DNA of 64,000 nt from NCBI GenBank assembly GCA_030428705.1, contig JAUIDI010000010.1, forward strand, positions 49,500-113,499. Direction: 5' to 3'. The translations under genes were made by a program, and so were the position numbers. Every line of letters begins with the position of its first letter. Positions within the stretch are counted from its first letter, which is position 1. Shown here one piece after another: positions 29,906 to 40,865 of this stretch. Under the pieces are notes generated by a model. The model saw nothing but the letters and a program-made list of their open reading frames with translations, was not told the DNA's origin and searched no databases. The stretch is from Bacteroidia bacterium (lineage in GTDB: Bacteria > Bacteroidota > Bacteroidia > Flavobacteriales > Flavobacteriaceae).

Positions 29906-30614
29906 AAAATACAAACTAATATTGGTCGAGGACGATCCTTCCCTGGGATATCTGCTTTCGGAATATCTTCAAATGAAGGATTTTGAAATTGTTTGGGCAA
30001 AAGACGGTGACGAGGCTTTGACCGAAATGGAAAAACATATCTTTGATTTGGCAATCCTGGATGTAATGATGCCCAAGTTGGACGGTTTTGCCCTTGCGAC
30101 AAAAATAAAGGAAAAACACAGCGATCTTCCCTTTATTTTCTTGACGGCAAAATCACTTAAAATAGATGTTCTGAAAGGTTTTTCACTTGGGGCAGTAGAT
30201 TATCTAAAAAAACCAATAGACGAAGAGGAGCTAGTAATCAGGATCAATTCATTATTGTCACGGCTTACCAATTCGATGGCCGCAGAAAAAACAAAAAAAA
30301 ACATATACAGTTTAGGACAATATTCATTCAATGATCTAAATCAAGAATTGGTTTTTAAAGATCAAGTAATCCACCTGACATCACGTGAGAATCAACTTCT
30401 AAGTTTTTTATTGGCGCACAAGAACCAGTTATGCCGACATAGGGACATCTTGGTTACCATTTGGGGTAAAAATGATTATTTTAATAAAAAGAGCCTGAAC
30501 GTATTCATTACCCATCTAAGAAAATATTTAGAGAAAGACCCCAATATTAAGTTGGAAAACGTTCATGGACAGGGTTTTATTCTAAGGGTAACCGATACAA
30601 AAACAGAGGGTTAA
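29895..30614 (+). CDS. OmpR/PhoB-type response regulator (RprY-like)
   Basis: LVEDDPSLGYLL, DLAILDVMMPKLDGF, winged-helix C-terminus LTSRENQLLSFLLAHKNQLCRH...FITHLRKYLEKDPNIKLENVHGQGFIL. Confidence 0.93.
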   Translation: MNDRKYKLILVEDDPSLGYLLSEYLQMKDFEIVWAKDGDEALTEMEKHIFDLAILDVMMPKLDGFALATKIKEKHSDLPFIFLTAKSLKIDVLKGFSLGAVDYLKKPIDEEELVIRINSLLSRLTNSMAAEKTKKNIYSLGQYSFNDLNQELVFKDQVIHLTSRENQLLSFLLAHKNQLCRHRDILVTIWGKNDYFNKKSLNVFITHLRKYLEKDPNIKLENVHGQGFILRVTDTKTEG

Positions 30615-30699
30615 GTAAATAGTACTTTTCATTTTTAATATGAAAAAAGGTCGATTTCTTTGATTTGAACTTTATTAATAATTCCCTACTTTAGATTAT

Positions 30700-31968
30700 A
30701 TGGAATCGTATGCTCAGGCCCTTCTATATGCCATCCCGTTTTTTTTAATACTGCTCATCTTCGAAATTTCGTACGGTTTTTTCATTAAAAATCAGAAGCA
30801 TAAAGTAATGGATTCGGTATCGAGCATCAGCTCGGGCTTCACCAATATTATTAAAGATACACTTGGATTGGGCATCATATTGGTCTCCTACCCTTTGCTG
30901 TTAAAATATCTGGCGATTACAGAAATCAAGAGTTCATGGGCCGTTTGGTCGATTGCCTTCGTTGCCATTGATTTTGCCAGCTACTGGAACCATAGGCTCA
31001 ACCATAAGGTCAACATATTTTGGAACCAACACGTAATACACCATAGTAGTGAGGAGTTCAATCTGGCCTGTGCCCTGCGGCAACCGATTTCGAATATTTT
31101 CGGGTATTTTGCATTGTTGTTGATTCCTGCTGCAATTTTAGGGGTGCCGAACGAAATCATTGCAGTGTTGGCACCGATACATTTGTTCGCCCAATTTTGG
31201 TATCACACTCAGCATATTGGCAAAATGGGATGGCTCGAATATATCATTGTTACCCCATCCCAACATCGGGTACATCATGCCATAAATCCTGAATATATCG
31301 ACAAAAATCTTGGGGCCATATTTTGTGTCTGGGATCGTTGGTTCGGCACCTTTCAAGAAGAACTTGATGATGTTCCCCCACAATATGGCGTTTTGAAACC
31401 TGCTTCGACCTGGAACCCCATACTTATCAATTTCCAGCATTTTTGGCGTTTGCTGCAAGATGCATGGCGAACAAAAAGCTTCAATGATAAACTACGTATT
31501 TGGTTCATGCCAACAGGATGGCGACCAAACGATGTAAAAGAAAAATATCCTATTAAGGTTATTGATGACGTATATAGCTTTGCACGTTATGAAACACCAT
31601 CATCCAAGGCATTTAATGTTTACGTGGTTTTTCAATTGTTGGTCACAGTGGCCCTTTTGTGGTTTATGTTCTTCAATTATTCACAAATAGGGTTTGACGG
31701 ACTTTTATTGTTCGGGGCACTTGTTTTTGTTGGCATTTATGGCTACACGAGCCTCATGGACCGTAAACAACATGCGGTATGGATAGAGGTTTTTCGTGGT
31801 TGTTTGGGTATTGCGCTGATACTTTGGACAGGGGATTGGTTCGGTATCAATGCCTATTTCGAATGGGGGGTGTGGCTCGTCGTAATCTATTTTGCGATTA
31901 CCGTTTTGGGCAGTATCTATTTTACCTTTTTTGAGAAGAATACCGTACGTAATCAACTACCTGCATAG
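30700..31968 (+). CDS. Sterol desaturase / fatty acid hydroxylase family protein
   Basis: His clusters HRLNH, HVIHHSSEEFN, QHRVHHAIN in a membrane protein. Confidence 0.92.
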   Translation: MESYAQALLYAIPFFLILLIFEISYGFFIKNQKHKVMDSVSSISSGFTNIIKDTLGLGIILVSYPLLLKYLAITEIKSSWAVWSIAFVAIDFASYWNHRLNHKVNIFWNQHVIHHSSEEFNLACALRQPISNIFGYFALLLIPAAILGVPNEIIAVLAPIHLFAQFWYHTQHIGKMGWLEYIIVTPSQHRVHHAINPEYIDKNLGAIFCVWDRWFGTFQEELDDVPPQYGVLKPASTWNPILINFQHFWRLLQDAWRTKSFNDKLRIWFMPTGWRPNDVKEKYPIKVIDDVYSFARYETPSSKAFNVYVVFQLLVTVALLWFMFFNYSQIGFDGLLLFGALVFVGIYGYTSLMDRKQHAVWIEVFRGCLGIALILWTGDWFGINAYFEWGVWLVVIYFAITVLGSIYFTFFEKNTVRNQLPA

Positions 31969-32097
31969 AGCTTCGATTGCAACTTCGTATTGATCCAGAA
32001 TACATATTTCCAACATTATCATGTAGTTGGTCGAATAATTATATACTTTTTCCAAGTAAGCCGTTTGTACAATGTCAACCCCCGATAACCAGATTCC

Positions 32098-32691
32098 ATG
32101 ACACGGCACGAACATCTGAAATTTTGCAAAGTTTGCAAATATCAAAAAAAGGATTTGAACCTTGGATTGGTTTGCAGTTTCACGGGAGCCATAGCTGACT
32201 TTGACAGTGAATGTCCGACTTTCGAAAAAGACAATGTGCTACAAATGCGGATGGATGAGCAAAACACACTTGCTTTCGACGCGAAACCGGCAAGTCAGGG
32301 CAAACGTTTTATCAACTTCTTGATCGATCAATTTTTTGTACTGGGTCTGGCCATGATAATCGGTACCATAATCGGCATTATACTCGTCTATTATTTTCCA
32401 TCGTACATCTATTTACTGGATGAAGAAAATAAACTTCGCGACTACCTTTTGGGGTTGATTATCGCATTGATATATTACAGTTTCTTCGAAGGTCTTACCG
32501 GAAGATCTTTGGGCAAATTCTTCACAAAAACCAAGGTTATCACCGAAGATGGAAAAAAACCGGGGTTTGGCACCATTTTCATCCGGTCGTTGTGCAGGCA
32601 TATTCCGTTCAATCATTTTTCGTTTTTGAACCATGACGCCGTCGGTTGGCATGACAAATTTTCGAAAACGCGGGTAATCGAAATCGATTAG
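32098..32691 (+). CDS. RDD-family membrane protein with N-terminal Cys-rich module
   Basis: N-terminal CKVCKYQKKDLNLGLVCSFTGAIADFDSECPTF, then RDD domain (GKRFINFLIDQFFVLGL, GRSLGKFFTKTKVITEDGKKPG). Confidence 0.78.
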   Translation: MTRHEHLKFCKVCKYQKKDLNLGLVCSFTGAIADFDSECPTFEKDNVLQMRMDEQNTLAFDAKPASQGKRFINFLIDQFFVLGLAMIIGTIIGIILVYYFPSYIYLLDEENKLRDYLLGLIIALIYYSFFEGLTGRSLGKFFTKTKVITEDGKKPGFGTIFIRSLCRHIPFNHFSFLNHDAVGWHDKFSKTRVIEID

Positions 32692-32892
32692 GCAAGTACT
32701 CAACGTTTCGCAGGTAATGATATACCGATTTTCCAAATTGGAAACACTCCTTTTAATTGATTTTGGTAGTGCTATAATAAAACCAATCGCGTAATCCAGA
32801 AGTCCGTTGTTCGTTTATTTAAAGAGGATATTTTTCTCCAAAACTTGTATTACCGCTACAGGTTCTTAAGTTTGTGTTTCAAACGTAAACTT

Positions 32893-33654
32893 ATGCGACC
32901 TTACATACTTGCCGAAACAAATTGGAACGAACTTAAGAATACCAAATTCGACTTGGCGGTACTGCCGTGGGGCGCTACCGAAGCACATAACTATCACTTG
33001 CCTTATGCGACCGACAATATTCAGGCCGACCACATTGTCGCCGAAGCCGCGCGAATGGCATGGGAAAAAGATGCCAAAGTCGTCATATTACCAACAATTC
33101 CTTTTGGGGTAAATACCGGGCAATCAGATATCTACTTCGATATCAACCTCAACCCAAGTACGCAATTAGCCATCTTGGCCGACATCATTGAGGTCTTGAA
33201 TCGGCAAGGCGTTCACAAACTATTGATATTCAATGGTCACGGCGGGAACAACTTCAAACCTTTGGTACGTGAGCTAGGTCTGAAATATCCGAAAATGTTC
33301 ATTAGTTTTTGTTTCTTTCCACAGATGCTTGATAAAAATTCTTTTTTTGAGGAAGCAGGCGACCACGCCGATGAAATGGAAACCAGTTTGATGCTTTATT
33401 TACGACCCGATTTGGTACTTCCAAGTGAAAATTGGGGAGATGGAAAGGCTAAAAAATACAAAATCAAGGCCTTCAATGAAGGATGGGCATGGGCCGAACG
33501 TAAATGGTCACAAATCAGTGAAGATACCGGAGTGGGTAATCCACATAAGGCCACAAAAGAAAAAGGTGAACGCTTTTTTAAGGCTATAACACAGAAAATG
33601 GGAGACTTCATGGTCGAACTGTGTAATGCCGACCTTGACGATTTATACGAATAA
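32893..33654 (+). CDS. Creatininase family protein
   Basis: LPWGATEAHNYHLPYATD, NGHGGNNFKPLVRELG, GDHADEMETSLML. Confidence 0.9.
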   Translation: MRPYILAETNWNELKNTKFDLAVLPWGATEAHNYHLPYATDNIQADHIVAEAARMAWEKDAKVVILPTIPFGVNTGQSDIYFDINLNPSTQLAILADIIEVLNRQGVHKLLIFNGHGGNNFKPLVRELGLKYPKMFISFCFFPQMLDKNSFFEEAGDHADEMETSLMLYLRPDLVLPSENWGDGKAKKYKIKAFNEGWAWAERKWSQISEDTGVGNPHKATKEKGERFFKAITQKMGDFMVELCNADLDDLYE

Positions 33655-33754
33655 AAAAGGAAGATCAACCCTAGAAAATGTCTTAGATCCCAACGTTTAA
33701 ATTTAGGACATCGGAGATCCAAAATCCGATATTAAACATCCCTTGAATACTTCG

Positions 33755-33762
33755 TATATTTG
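33755..33762 (+). promoter_or_regulatory. -7 box TATATTTG upstream of lipA
   Basis: Exact TAnnTTTG match 18 bp before ATG at 33780. Confidence 0.4.
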
Positions 33763-33779
33763 TTGTTCAAAATTCCGCT

Positions 33780-34655
33780 ATGGGCAATTCCACCATTGAA
33801 CATGTTATTCCTCCCAAAGGCAAACCGAAATGGCTACGGGTAAAGCTTCCGACAGGCAAAAAGTATACCCAGTTACGGGGCCTTGTTGAAAAGTATGATC
33901 TTCATACCATCTGCACTTCGGGCAGTTGTCCGAATATGGGGGATTGTTGGGGAGAAGGCACGGCCACTTTTATGATTTTGGGCAACATTTGTACCCGTTC
34001 TTGCGGATTTTGCGGCGTAAAGACCGGTAGGCCGGAAAATATCGACTGGGAAGAGCCTGAAAAAGTCGCACGATCCATCAAGATTATGGGCATCAGACAT
34101 GCCGTTATCACTTCCGTTGACCGAGACGACCTAAAAGATATGGGATCCATTATCTGGGCCGAGACCGTCAAGGCCATACGCAGAATGAACCCGAATACCA
34201 CCTTGGAAACCCTGATTCCCGATTTTCAAGGCATCGAACGTCATTTGGACCGTATTATCGAAGTAAGTCCAGAAGTGGTTTCGCACAATATGGAAACTGT
34301 CAAACGTCTGACCCGGGAAGTACGAATACAGGCCAAGTACGAAAGAAGCCTTGAGGTGCTTCGATACTTAAAGGCCAATGGGGCCAAGCGTACCAAATCG
34401 GGCATTATGCTCGGATTGGGTGAAATGGAAGAAGAAGTGATCCAAACCATGAATGACCTGAAAAATGCGAACGTCGATGTGGTAACCATCGGGCAATATC
34501 TTCAACCATCGAAAAAACACCTGCCCGTAAAAGAATTTATCGTACCTGAACAATTCAAGAAGTATGAGGAAATCGGCCTTGAAATGGGGTTTAGGCATGT
34601 AGAAAGTGGTGCCTTGGTCCGCTCTTCCTATAAGGCCCATAAACACATCGATTGA
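33780..34655 (+). CDS. lipA: Lipoyl synthase
   Basis: [13 protein letters not shown] and [10 protein letters not shown] Fe-S cluster motifs. Confidence 0.97.
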   Translation: MGNSTIEHVIPPKGKPKWLRVKLPTGKKYTQLRGLVEKYDLHTICTSGSCPNMGDCWGEGTATFMILGNICTRSCGFCGVKTGRPENIDWEEPEKVARSIKIMGIRHAVITSVDRDDLKDMGSIIWAETVKAIRRMNPNTTLETLIPDFQGIERHLDRIIEVSPEVVSHNMETVKRLTREVRIQAKYERSLEVLRYLKANGAKRTKSGIMLGLGEMEEEVIQTMNDLKNANVDVVTIGQYLQPSKKHLPVKEFIVPEQFKKYEEIGLEMGFRHVESGALVRSSYKAHKHID

Positions 34656-34701
34656 CCGCATAATATCAATAAAACATCCCATCGTTGCGGAATTTTTTCA
34701 A

Positions 34702-35712
34702 ATGAAGAATATAAATATAGGCATCAACGGCTTTGGTCGGATCGGCAGAACATTGTTCCGCCTTCTAATCGATCACCCGCACCTGAATGTAGTCGCGATC
34801 AATGATTTGGCAGATGCCAGAACCCTGTCACATCTCTTAAAATACGATAGCATTCACGGCACACTTCAAAAAGAGATAGGCCATAGTACGGACAGCATTT
34901 TGGTCGAGAATCGACGCATTCCCCTCTTAAATCACAAACTTCCTAAAGAGATAGATTGGTCCTCCTTTCAAACCGACGTTGTAATAGAATGTACGGGAAA
35001 ATTCAAAACAAGGGAAGTGCTGCAACCGCATATCGACAATGGCGCCAAAAAAGTAATCTTGAGCGTACCTCCATCCGATGAGACAATTAAAATGGTGGTT
35101 TTAGGTATCAATGAGTCCATTATTTCAAAAGAGGACGATATCATTTCAAATGCCTCGTGTACCACCAATAACGCCGCTCCGATGATCAAGGTCATCAACG
35201 ACCTCTGTGGTATCGAACAGGCCTATATTACAACGATCCACTCGTATACTTCCGATCAAAGCCTTCATGACCAACCGCACCATGACCTTAGAAGGGCCAG
35301 GGCCGCGGGACAATCGATTATACCCACTACAACCGGGGCCGCGAAAGCCCTTACAAAAATATTTCCGGAACTTGGGACGGTCATCGGCGGATGCGGTATT
35401 CGCGTACCTGTGCCCAATGGCTCATTGACCGATATTACCTTCAATGTAAAACGCCAGACAAGCATTGATGAAATAAACGCTACTTTCGAGCGAATTTCCC
35501 ACAATGAACTAAAAAACATACTTTTATATACGAAAGACCCTATAGTCTCTGTAGATATAAACAATAGTTGCCATTCTTGTGCGTTTGATTCTCAGATGAC
35601 ATCGGTAATCGGCAAGATGGTAAAGATAATCGGGTGGTATGACAATGAAACGGGCTATAGTAGCAGAATTATCGATCTAGTCGATTTATTGATTAACAAA
35701 CGGTACGTTTGA
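34702..35712 (+). CDS. gap: Type I glyceraldehyde-3-phosphate dehydrogenase
   Basis: NIGINGFGRIGRTLFR, SNASCTTNNAAP catalytic Cys, WYDNETGYSSRIIDL. Confidence 0.95.
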   Translation: MKNINIGINGFGRIGRTLFRLLIDHPHLNVVAINDLADARTLSHLLKYDSIHGTLQKEIGHSTDSILVENRRIPLLNHKLPKEIDWSSFQTDVVIECTGKFKTREVLQPHIDNGAKKVILSVPPSDETIKMVVLGINESIISKEDDIISNASCTTNNAAPMIKVINDLCGIEQAYITTIHSYTSDQSLHDQPHHDLRRARAAGQSIIPTTTGAAKALTKIFPELGTVIGGCGIRVPVPNGSLTDITFNVKRQTSIDEINATFERISHNELKNILLYTKDPIVSVDINNSCHSCAFDSQMTSVIGKMVKIIGWYDNETGYSSRIIDLVDLLINKRYV

Positions 35713-37928
35713 GAATTAGATTCTTACATAGCGAGATTAGAATCCTTTTGGGAGTTTTGGTGCTTTTTCTTTTTATGAACAGCGCCAAGGGTCAACAAAT
35801 AGATTCCTTACAAAAGGACATTCAATCCTATTTTGATAGGGCTTTGCAATATCAAAATAAGAACGAAATAAACCTGGCCTTGGAAACTCTTGACAAGGCA
35901 GCTGAATTGGCACAACAAAAGGAAGACATCAAGGCTTGGATCGATAGTTACCACAGACTGGCGTTGCTTTACCTGAAAATAGGCAATGAAAAAAGCTCGG
36001 TTTTCTTTTCAGATCGCGCCAAGGGAATGCTGGAAGAAGTTGAGTATCCTTATGGGGATGCAATGCAGAAATACCTTGAGGCGGTGCGGCTTTTCAACGA
36101 GGGAAAAAACTATCTGGCGATTTTTTCACTGGAAGAGGCCAGACAACTGAACAACGACCGGAATTTCTTCAATAACATCCTGTTGACCGAAGGAAACATT
36201 TACCTGAAATTGGAAAAATTTGAGGACGCATCTAAAAATTTCAATTCGCTGGTCATCAATACTGATTTAAAGGAAAAGGATTATCTGGCGACAAAAGCCC
36301 ATTTGGGTCTGGCCAAACTCCACTACTCCACTGAAAACTATGAACAGAGCGCGACTGATGGAGAAAGTGCCCTGAAACTTGCCGCGGCCAACGGCTTTCA
36401 TAATGAAATGCTCGAAGCCAACGAGCAGTTAAGCCAAACCTATGAAAGACTTGGACGATATGACCAAGCCTTGGGAAGCACAAGAAACTTAATGCTTATC
36501 CAAGATTCCGTCTTTACGGTCGAAAAGGCAAAAATCGATGCCAAAACCGCCGATAAGATCCAGATCGAAAATATGGGCGATGAAATCAAACGACAGGATG
36601 AGCGCATTGAAGATTTGAGCGAATCGGCGAACCGGTCCGAAATAACGGCTATTCTTACTTCTGCTTTTTTAACGATTATCTCACTTTTGGCAGTTTCGCT
36701 CTACCGCAACAACCAGATCAAATTGAAGACCAACGATCTGCTACAGACCAAAAACAATGAGCTACAGGCGGCAAGGGATGCCGCGGTAAGCGCCATGGAA
36801 GCCAAAACGAACTTCTTGTCCACTGTTAGCCATGAGCTAAGAACCCCGCTCTATGCCGTTACCGGGCTGACACATTTATTACTTGAGGAAAATCCGAATG
36901 ATGATCAAAAAGAACATCTAAAAGCCTTAAAATTTTCAGGGGACTATTTATTGAATTTCATCAACGATATTCTTCAAATCAATAAAATCGACGCTAAAAA
37001 ACTGGAGCCGCTCAATATTGAGTTCAACCTCAAAAAGGTTCTTAAAGAAGTAATCGATTCATTGCAACAAAGTGCGAAGGCCAATAAGACCAAGATTATT
37101 TTGGAATACGACGAGGAGATTCCAGGACATCTGATGAGCGACCCGCTTAAGTTGTCCCAAGTATTTATGAACCTCGTCGGAAATGCCCTGAAATTTACCA
37201 AAAACGGGGAGGTAAAAGTAATTGCGCGTTTGCTAAAAAAGGAAGAGGAAGATGTAACCTTGTATTTTGAAGTAGCCGATAACGGTATCGGAATCTCCGA
37301 AGAGCAACAAGAGAACATTTTCGAAGGGTTTGAACAAGGTTCCGTTCAGATCAATCGCGAATATGGTGGAACCGGACTCGGTCTTACCATAGTCAAAAGT
37401 CTTTTGGGTCTTTTTGATAGTAAAATTCAATTGGAAAGTGAATTGGGACAAGGGAGTTCGTTCTTTTTTGAATTGAAATTGAAAAGCAAGGATAGTGTTA
37501 TCGACGACATACCTTTTGAAATTACGGAGCAGGACTACAATTTCAAAGGATTGCACTTGATGATCGTCGAGGACAATAAAATCAATCAGGTCATCACAAA
37601 AAAGATGTTGACCAAAAAAGAAATCACCAGCGATATTGCGAGCAACGGTACCGAGGCCATCGAATTGGCCAAAAATAATGAATACGATGCCATTTTAATG
37701 GATATCCACATGCCGGGAATCAGCGGGGAGGAAGCTACCATTGAAATTAGAAAATTCGATAAGACAACCCCTATCATTGCCCTAACAGCCATCTCATTGG
37801 ATGATAGTTTGGAGAGCTTCTATGCAGCCGGGTGCAACGACGTGGTAACAAAACCTTTTAAACCAGAGGTCTTTTATCAAAAAATCGGCGAGAACATTTT
37901 CGATAAGAAGGTTACGAATCCTGCTTGA
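35709..37928 (+). CDS. TPR-containing hybrid sensor histidine kinase/response regulator
   Basis: N-terminal TPRs, TM, H-box TVSHELRTPLYAVTGL, HATPase, receiver MIVEDNKINQVITKKML/DAILMDIHMPGISG; TTG start overlaps gap stop. Confidence 0.92.
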   Translation: MRIRFLHSEIRILLGVLVLFLFMNSAKGQQIDSLQKDIQSYFDRALQYQNKNEINLALETLDKAAELAQQKEDIKAWIDSYHRLALLYLKIGNEKSSVFFSDRAKGMLEEVEYPYGDAMQKYLEAVRLFNEGKNYLAIFSLEEARQLNNDRNFFNNILLTEGNIYLKLEKFEDASKNFNSLVINTDLKEKDYLATKAHLGLAKLHYSTENYEQSATDGESALKLAAANGFHNEMLEANEQLSQTYERLGRYDQALGSTRNLMLIQDSVFTVEKAKIDAKTADKIQIENMGDEIKRQDERIEDLSESANRSEITAILTSAFLTIISLLAVSLYRNNQIKLKTNDLLQTKNNELQAARDAAVSAMEAKTNFLSTVSHELRTPLYAVTGLTHLLLEENPNDDQKEHLKALKFSGDYLLNFINDILQINKIDAKKLEPLNIEFNLKKVLKEVIDSLQQSAKANKTKIILEYDEEIPGHLMSDPLKLSQVFMNLVGNALKFTKNGEVKVIARLLKKEEEDVTLYFEVADNGIGISEEQQENIFEGFEQGSVQINREYGGTGLGLTIVKSLLGLFDSKIQLESELGQGSSFFFELKLKSKDSVIDDIPFEITEQDYNFKGLHLMIVEDNKINQVITKKMLTKKEITSDIASNGTEAIELAKNNEYDAILMDIHMPGISGEEATIEIRKFDKTTPIIALTAISLDDSLESFYAAGCNDVVTKPFKPEVFYQKIGENIFDKKVTNPA

Positions 37929-38919
37929 TAGATTTTCTCAATTCAGCACTCATAACTGCTCCACCATCATTCAGAAAAGAATGCCCGACGCTTATATAAT
38001 GTAAGTTTTTGACCCTGCCTTTCAGCCTAACATAATCTTTTTCAGTGGTTAGAACGTAATCTTTGGCATTCAATATTCCAATATCCTCTTGGGTAAAGAA
38101 ATGGTGGTCCTTGAACTTAAGATGCTCGATTGAAAGTCCATTGTTTTCCAAATACGTAACCAACGGTTCGGGATTGGCTATCCCCGTGACCAAGGTAGTT
38201 TTCATTTTCTTCAAAGAACCAACTTCCTTCTGATCACCACTTTCCGAATGAACATTCCCATATTTGAGATAACTGAATAAGACGATTTGGTTACGTCGAG
38301 GCTTTAATTTCGAAATTATCGCATTTTGCATCTCCTTGGAAAGATTTTGAGGGCACTTTGTGACAATTATGATATGGGCCCTTCTCGCCTCCCTCCTGCT
38401 ATCCCTAAGGTTCCCAGTGGGCAAATACCAATCATCACAATATAAATTACCATACGAAGTCAAAAGAATGGAAATGGTGGGTGTTACCTTACGATGCTGA
38501 AAGGCATCATCCAAAAGAATGATATCCGGTCTGACCAGTTCCTTAAGTTTTGTGATTCCATTCCTCCTATCAACATCTACGGCAACCGACACTTCGCTAT
38601 ACTTCGAGTGTATCTGATAGGGTTCATCACCGATTTCCTCAACGTTGCTATTGGGCGTGGCAAGTACAAACCCTTTGGATTTTCTTTTATACCCCCTGCT
38701 CAGAACAGCAACCTTATATTCTTCCAACAAGAGTGCTATCAAATATTCGACCATCGGGGTCTTACCCGTGCCGCCAACACTCAAATTGCCAATACAAATG
38801 GTCGGCGTTTTAAAAGATTTCGACCCAAGAATGCCCAAGTCATAAAGAAGATTTCGAACGTGAACCAAGGTAGCGTATATCAACGAAATCGGAAAAGCTA
38901 TTTTTCTTAGGAGTTGCAC
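37912..38919 (-). CDS. lpxK: Tetraacyldisaccharide 4'-kinase
   Basis: IGNLSVGGTGKTPMVEYLI Walker A, LSRGYKRKSKGF, LLDDAFQHRKV. Confidence 0.95.
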   Translation of the reverse strand: MQLLRKIAFPISLIYATLVHVRNLLYDLGILGSKSFKTPTICIGNLSVGGTGKTPMVEYLIALLLEEYKVAVLSRGYKRKSKGFVLATPNSNVEEIGDEPYQIHSKYSEVSVAVDVDRRNGITKLKELVRPDIILLDDAFQHRKVTPTISILLTSYGNLYCDDWYLPTGNLRDSRREARRAHIIIVTKCPQNLSKEMQNAIISKLKPRRNQIVLFSYLKYGNVHSESGDQKEVGSLKKMKTTLVTGIANPEPLVTYLENNGLSIEHLKFKDHHFFTQEDIGILNAKDYVLTTEKDYVRLKGRVKNLHYISVGHSFLNDGGAVMSAELRKSIKQDS

Positions 38920-38939
38920 GCAACGAAATTATAATATTT

Positions 38940-38947
38940 TATCTTTG
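38940..38947 (+). promoter_or_regulatory. -7 box TATCTTTG upstream of the Nif3-like gene
   Basis: Exact TAnnTTTG match, ATG at 38969. Confidence 0.4.
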
Positions 38948-38968
38948 AACGACCTGTAAAAAACCAAA

Positions 38969-40063
38969 ATGATAGTAAAAGAAGTTACCGATATACTTGA
39001 AGAATTGGCACCTCTGTGCTACGCCGAAGATTTTGACAATGTAGGACTTTTAGTGGGCGAAAATAATATGCAGGTATTCGGTATCCTGGTTACTTTGGAC
39101 ACTTTGGAAAATGTCATCGACGAGGCCATAGCCAAAAAATGTAATCTTATTGTCAGTTTTCATCCCATCATTTTTTCAGGATTAAAGAAATTGACTGGCG
39201 CCACCTATGTTGAACGGGTAGTTATCAAGGCAATTCAGAACGATATTGCGATTTATAGCATGCATACGGCCTTGGATAATTCAAATATAGGCGTTAATGC
39301 AAAAATCTGTGAAGTCTTGGGTATCGGCAATCCAAGGATATTGATCCCGCAAAAAGGGACCATCAAAAAATTGACCACCTACGTTCCAGAAGCGGATTCG
39401 AAACGGTTATTAAAGGCTTTGTTCACTGCTGGGGCAGGAAATATAGGCAACTATAGTAATTGTAGTTTCACTACGAACGGGTCGGGAAGTTATAAAGCGG
39501 GCGAAAATGCCAATCCTACTAAAGGAGAAATAGGTAAGACCCACTATGAACAAGAGACCCAGATCAATGTCATATTCCCTAAATCGAAGGAAAAACCCGT
39601 TCTAAAAACTCTTTTTGAGAACCATCCGTACGAAGAAGTGGCCTATGAAATTTTCACGCTTGAAAATTCAGACCAAAATATAGGCATGGGTATGGTCGGT
39701 GAATTGCAAAAATCAGTTGATGCCAAAAACTTTCTAATGTTCGTCAAAGAAAGGATGAAGGTTTCTAACATTAGACACTCCGAACTGCTTGGCAAAAAAA
39801 TAAAAAAGGTGGCTGTTCTAGGTGGTAGTGGGGCTTTCGCAATCGCAAGGGCAAAATCGGCCGGGGCGGATCTCTTTATTACAGCGGATGTGAAATATCA
39901 CCAATTCTTTGAGGCCGAGAAAAAAATGATTATCGCCGATATCGGACACTATGAAACCGAGCAGTTTACAAAAAATCTTTTAGTTGATTATCTTACCGAA
40001 AAAATTCCTAATTTTGCAATCCGTTTATCGGAAAGTAAAACCAATCCCATCAAGTATTTATAA
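38969..40063 (+). CDS. Nif3-like dinuclear metal center hexameric protein
   Basis: DNVGLLVG, SFHPIIFSGLKKLTG, MHTALDNSNIGVNA, ADVKYHQF. Confidence 0.93.
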   Translation: MIVKEVTDILEELAPLCYAEDFDNVGLLVGENNMQVFGILVTLDTLENVIDEAIAKKCNLIVSFHPIIFSGLKKLTGATYVERVVIKAIQNDIAIYSMHTALDNSNIGVNAKICEVLGIGNPRILIPQKGTIKKLTTYVPEADSKRLLKALFTAGAGNIGNYSNCSFTTNGSGSYKAGENANPTKGEIGKTHYEQETQINVIFPKSKEKPVLKTLFENHPYEEVAYEIFTLENSDQNIGMGMVGELQKSVDAKNFLMFVKERMKVSNIRHSELLGKKIKKVAVLGGSGAFAIARAKSAGADLFITADVKYHQFFEAEKKMIIADIGHYETEQFTKNLLVDYLTEKIPNFAIRLSESKTNPIKYL

Positions 40064-40065
40064 GT

Positions 40066-40845
40066 ATGGCAAAAAAAGCAGAAGTTACCGTTGAAGAGAA
40101 ATTAAGGGCATTATATGATTTGCAGCTAATCGATTCAAGGGTTGACGAGATACGCAACGTTCGAGGCGAACTTCCACTTGAAGTCGAAGATCTCGAAGAC
40201 GAAGTATTGGGACTTAAAACAAGAATGGATAAGTTAAAGACCGATCTTGAAACCATAAACTTTGAAATCGGGGCCAAAAAGAACCTGATCGACGAATCAA
40301 AGGCCTTGATCAAAAAATATACCGAGCAACAAAAGAACGTTCGCAATAGTCGTGAATTCAACTCGATTACCAAGGAGCTTGAGTTTCAAGAACTTGAAAT
40401 TCAATTAGCCGAAAAGAACATCAAAGAATTCAAGGCCCAGATCGAACAAAAAAAGGAAGTCATTGCCGAGACCAAGGAAAAACTCTCCGAGCGTGAAGAG
40501 CACTTGAAGCACAAAAAAAATGAATTGAACGCCATTTTGGCCGAAACCGAAAAAGAAGAGAAGGCACTGCTTGAAAAATCCGAAAAATACCAAGAGCAGA
40601 TCGAAGAACGTCTGGTCAAGGCCTATGTACGAATCAGGAACAATGTGAAAAACGGATTGGCAGTGGTACCTATTGAAAGAGGTGCTTCCGGAGGTTCTTT
40701 CTTTACGATACCGCCACAAGTACAGGTAGAAATCGCTTCACGAAAAAAAATCATTACCGATGAGCATAGCGGTCGAATTCTTGTCGACCCTGTTTTGGCC
40801 GAAGAAGAGCAAGAGAAAATGGAGAAAATGTTCGCCAAATTGTAG
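40066..40845 (+). CDS. Coiled-coil protein of the zf-RING_7/DUF164 (CT398) type
   Basis: Long coiled coil, LYDLQLIDSRVDEIRN..., C-terminal VEIASRKKIITDEHSGRILVDPVLAEEE; pairs with Nif3-like gene as in other Bacteroidota; canonical zinc Cys not visible. Confidence 0.75.
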   Translation: MAKKAEVTVEEKLRALYDLQLIDSRVDEIRNVRGELPLEVEDLEDEVLGLKTRMDKLKTDLETINFEIGAKKNLIDESKALIKKYTEQQKNVRNSREFNSITKELEFQELEIQLAEKNIKEFKAQIEQKKEVIAETKEKLSEREEHLKHKKNELNAILAETEKEEKALLEKSEKYQEQIEERLVKAYVRIRNNVKNGLAVVPIERGASGGSFFTIPPQVQVEIASRKKIITDEHSGRILVDPVLAEEEQEKMEKMFAKL

Positions 40846-40865
40846 GTAAATCGAAATATCTAGAT

